Origin: Nitrospirota bacterium
GTDB taxonomy: Bacteria > Nitrospirota > Nitrospiria > Nitrospirales > Nitrospiraceae
Direction of reading: 5' to 3'
Length of the DNA stretch: 7,083 bases
NCBI GenBank assembly: GCA_020028195.1
Contig: JAHWYE010000085.1
Coordinates: 1 to 7,083 of the forward strand
Shown piece after piece: positions 5,885-7,083 of the stretch (positions within the stretch are counted from its first letter, which is position 1; every line of letters starts with the position of its first letter). A program made the position numbers and the translations under genes. A model generated the notes under the pieces. The model was not told the DNA's origin. It did no database searches and saw only the letters and a list, made by a program, of their open reading frames with translations.

Positions 5885-6274
5885 TCATGATACCTCGGGC
5901 CTTTGTTTGCGGGGGCGAAAGACCTCCCCACATCGCAGGCACAGAAAGTACTGCTCGAGGTTGCTCTCCCACTTCGCCCGCTTGTCACGGTAGTTCATCC
6001 GAGCCCTGAACCCAACGCCCATCCATCCCAGGACCAGGGGCAATATTGTGAAGAGCTTGTACCCCTCGGGAAGGATCACATACGTCACGGCGCCGAGGAG
6101 AAGCCCGACAAACAAGCCTGTCGTATAGGCCCACGGCGGATGAGGGCGCTCCAGCCCTTCCAAGGCAAACGCCTGCCCAACAAAACCACCGTCACCATAA
6201 AACCGCCGAAGGAGACTCAGGCGTTGGGTCCGGTCGGTCCCACATGATGGGCATGTCAGATCGAAATGAGGCAC
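5885..6274 (-). CDS. Membrane protein with split zinc ribbon, unknown function
   Basis: 129 residues from a GTG at 6274; an in-frame TGA at 6278-6280 rules out a longer form, and no other start precedes the conserved parts. Two CxxC knuckles, CPSC at 8-11 near the N-terminus and CLRC at 112-115 near the C-terminus, could together form one zinc ribbon. Between them lie two hydrophobic helices (about 50-69 and 72-90) with a short turn, so both ends would face the same side, probably the cytoplasm given the basic residues after helix 2 (FRARMNYRDKRAKW). I do not recognise a named family. The ribosome binding site is weak (GAG about eight bases upstream). The gene starts directly after a truncated toxin fragment in the same frame. 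It may be co-transcribed with the endonuclease downstream, 130 bases away. Confidence 0.72.
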   Translation of the reverse strand: MPHFDLTCPSCGTDRTQRLSLLRRFYGDGGFVGQAFALEGLERPHPPWAYTTGLFVGLLLGAVTYVILPEGYKLFTILPLVLGWMGVGFRARMNYRDKRAKWESNLEQYFLCLRCGEVFRPRKQRPEVS

Positions 6275-6277
6275 AGC

Positions 6278-6316
6278 TCACTCATGAGGGATGGATTCAT
6301 CAAGCAGGATGGTCAA
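6278..6316 (-). pseudogene. N-terminal fragment of a DUF5615-type (PIN-like) toxin
   Basis: Starting at a TTG that overlaps the antitoxin remnant's stop (TTGA), twelve codons read LTILLDESIPHE and then hit TGA at 6278-6280. This closely resembles the first residues of DUF5615 PIN-like toxins, which begin with a strand followed by LLDE.LP and are usually encoded just after a DUF433 antitoxin. Nothing of the remaining roughly 100 residues is visible, so the toxin is dead and its site is taken by the zinc-ribbon gene. Confidence 0.6.
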
Positions 6317-6463
6317 GCGGACCGGCCCGGCTTCAGCAGCGCGGCTTGAAAGAACTCAAGCATCCGCAAGGCCTCCTCGCGGGTGACGGTGGGAATATGA
6401 TCGAGACACTGATCCAGGGTGAGGCCCGCTTCCAGGATCTGTCTCTCCAATCACGAGCGTCAT
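6313..6463 (-). pseudogene. DUF433-type antitoxin, truncated or frameshifted
   Basis: On the minus strand 45 codons (6450 to 6313) encode LERQILEAGLTLDQCLDHIP and continue TVTREEALRMLEFFQAALL. This fits the C-terminal helical half of DUF433 antitoxins, with the usual G-x-S/T-x-x-Q/E-I/C-L, P-x-V/L-T-x-E and A-L pattern. A TGA immediately precedes this frame. An ATG at 6463 with AGAGGG eight bases upstream begins MTLVIGE in another frame, and one surplus base around 6448 would account for the break. Full-length relatives are usually about 55-80 residues. Either a shifted remnant or a short protein from the TTG at 6450 is possible; with the toxin truncated behind it, decay is more likely. Confidence 0.6.
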
Positions 6464-6486
6464 GAGATGCCCTCTGGTCGTCGACA

Positions 6487-6515
6487 AGTATAGTCCAACT
6501 CGGAGTCCCGGTCTA
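6487..6515 (-). promoter_or_regulatory. Possible promoter for the decayed DUF433/DUF5615 module
   Basis: On the minus strand TAGACC (6510-6515), a 17-base spacer and TATACT (6487-6492) give 4/6 and 5/6 matches to sigma70 consensus. It points at the ATG at 6463 and diverges from the promoter of the intact toxin-antitoxin pair. Confidence 0.4.
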
Positions 6516-6568
6516 CCTGTGGTGGAGCTCGGGGTCAGTCAAACCGCATTCTCTTGCCACATCCTGCA

Positions 6569-6597
6569 TTGACACCGATCTGATGGGACTGTAGGAT
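6569..6597 (+). promoter_or_regulatory. Near-consensus promoter of the RHH-PIN toxin-antitoxin operon
   Basis: A perfect TTGACA (6569-6574), a 17-base spacer and TAGGAT (6592-6597) make the strongest sigma70-type promoter in the window. Transcription would begin near 6604, just before the Shine-Dalgarno AGGAGG at 6610-6615 and the ATG at 6620. Ribbon-helix-helix antitoxins commonly repress their own promoters by binding around the -10 and start site, so an operator is expected here, but I could not point to a clear palindrome. Confidence 0.65.
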
Positions 6598-6619
6598 TTT
6601 GGCAGACAGAGGAGGATCA

Positions 6620-6865
6620 ATGAAGCGGACGCGGGGGCCTGTGACGGTGTCGGTGCCACCGGACCTGGCGACCAGGTTCGAACAGCTGGCCAGGACCGAG
6701 GCCAAAAACAAAAGCCAGCTCTTCCGGGATATGTTCACCACCTATGAACGGCGCCGGCAGGAAAAGGAGTTCGTAGGGCTCCAGCGATACGGCGTCAAGC
6801 AAGCGCGCATGAAGGGCATCCTCACTGAAGCCGACGTCGAGGCCCTGGTTTTTCAGGGCCGCTAG
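6620..6865 (+). CDS. Ribbon-helix-helix (CopG-type) antitoxin
   Basis: 81 residues. The ATG is set by AGGAGG five bases upstream; an in-frame TTG seven codons earlier would place that site inside the gene. Residues 7-44 carry the ribbon-helix-helix pattern: strand PVTVSVPPDLATRFEQLA, then helix AKNKSQLFRDMFTTYER. The strand contacts operator DNA in such dimeric repressors. The C-terminal part (52-81, GLQRYGVKQARMKGILTEAD and the ending ALVFQGR) is the segment that in this antitoxin type binds and neutralises the partner toxin. The PIN-domain gene begins two bases after its stop, so the pair forms one operon, probably autoregulated at the 6569-6597 promoter. Family and pairing are clear; the specific toxin-antitoxin activity is inferred. 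Confidence 0.9.
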   Translation: MKRTRGPVTVSVPPDLATRFEQLARTEAKNKSQLFRDMFTTYERRRQEKEFVGLQRYGVKQARMKGILTEADVEALVFQGR

Positions 6866-6867
6866 CC

Positions 6868-7083
6868 GTGCGGGTCGTCTTTGATACGAACATCTTCATC
6901 GCAGCCTTCGCGATCCCGGGTGGCAATGCCGAAGAAGTCCACCTCCATGCCATCCTGGGAACGTTCGAGTTAATCACCGCCGTTGCCATCCTGACCGACA
7001 CAGTCGAGACCCTCCAAGCCAAGTTTGACTGGTCCGACGACAAGGCGGAACAACTTGTCAAAACGATCAGTCGGACTGCCACG
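6868..7083 (+). CDS. PIN-domain toxin (COG1569-type), cut by window end
   Basis: 72 codons are visible from a GTG two bases after the antitoxin TAG. The N-terminus MRVVFDTNIFIAAF is the classic PIN opening with the first metal-binding aspartate at position 6. ILTDTVETLQAKF at 41-53 matches the region that usually reads ILxELxxVL before the KF pair, with D44 in place of the usual glutamate. PIN toxins are Mg-dependent ribonucleases that cut tRNA, rRNA or mRNA when their antitoxin is lost. Relatives run to about 140-150 residues, so roughly half the protein is outside the window and the later acidic residues cannot be checked. The absence of a strong ribosome binding site suggests coupling to antitoxin translation. 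Confidence 0.88.
   Translation, partial: MRVVFDTNIFIAAFAIPGGNAEEVHLHAILGTFELITAVAILTDTVETLQAKFDWSDDKAEQLVKTISRTAT

Noticed and set aside
6244..6465. 73-residue plus-strand open frame
   Set aside because: It lies opposite the DUF433 remnant and toxin fragment, whose minus-strand translation has clear family resemblance; the plus-strand peptide has none.

Overview
The window is a GC-rich bacterial chromosomal segment. Lipoprotein-type and Sec-type signal peptides imply a Gram-negative cell envelope. The mix of genes (exported DUF151 nuclease, FGE-sulfatase-like protein, PIN and DUF433-type toxin-antitoxin parts) reminds me of Nitrospirota such as Nitrospira. That taxonomic guess rests on memory of gene style and is not proven by the sequence.

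Left part (1-3222), ordinary envelope and metabolic genes. The C-terminal tail of an unknown protein runs into the window on the + strand and converges with a two-gene minus-strand unit: an MBL-fold hydrolase of the glyoxalase II type, then an exported bifunctional-nuclease (DUF151) protein. Diverging from that unit, a good predicted promoter at 1494-1522 drives a coiled-coil lipoprotein. Its stop codon overlaps the GTG start of an exported FGE-sulfatase-fold protein, so the two are probably co-translated and act together in the envelope. The FGE-like protein lacks the two cysteines that define true formylglycine-generating enzymes.

Middle part (3223-4977), a rearranged segment. A fusion protein with a helical N-terminal domain and a C-terminal DpnII/MboI-like PD-(D/E)XK nuclease domain is followed, five bases after its stop, by a 48-codon remnant of the 3' end of a second FGE-like gene. 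The nuclease gene thus sits between an intact FGE-like gene and the broken tail of a paralogue. The usual glutamate of its EVK motif is valine, a one-base change. A 16-bp hairpin follows at 4909-4944.

Right part (4978-7083), accessory genes with signs of transfer and decay. A locally AT-richer gene encodes an exported DNA/RNA non-specific (Serratia-type) endonuclease whose DRGH motif reads DRGN. Upstream of it lies a two-helix membrane protein with a split zinc ribbon. This gene directly abuts the remains of a DUF433-type antitoxin and a 12-codon toxin fragment. Divergent from these remains is an apparently intact module, a ribbon-helix-helix antitoxin and a PIN-domain toxin (cut by the window end), preceded by a near-consensus promoter. 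The stretch 6278-7083 therefore holds one dead and one probably live toxin-antitoxin module back to back.

No rRNA, tRNA, CRISPR array, complete insertion sequence or reverse transcriptase was seen.
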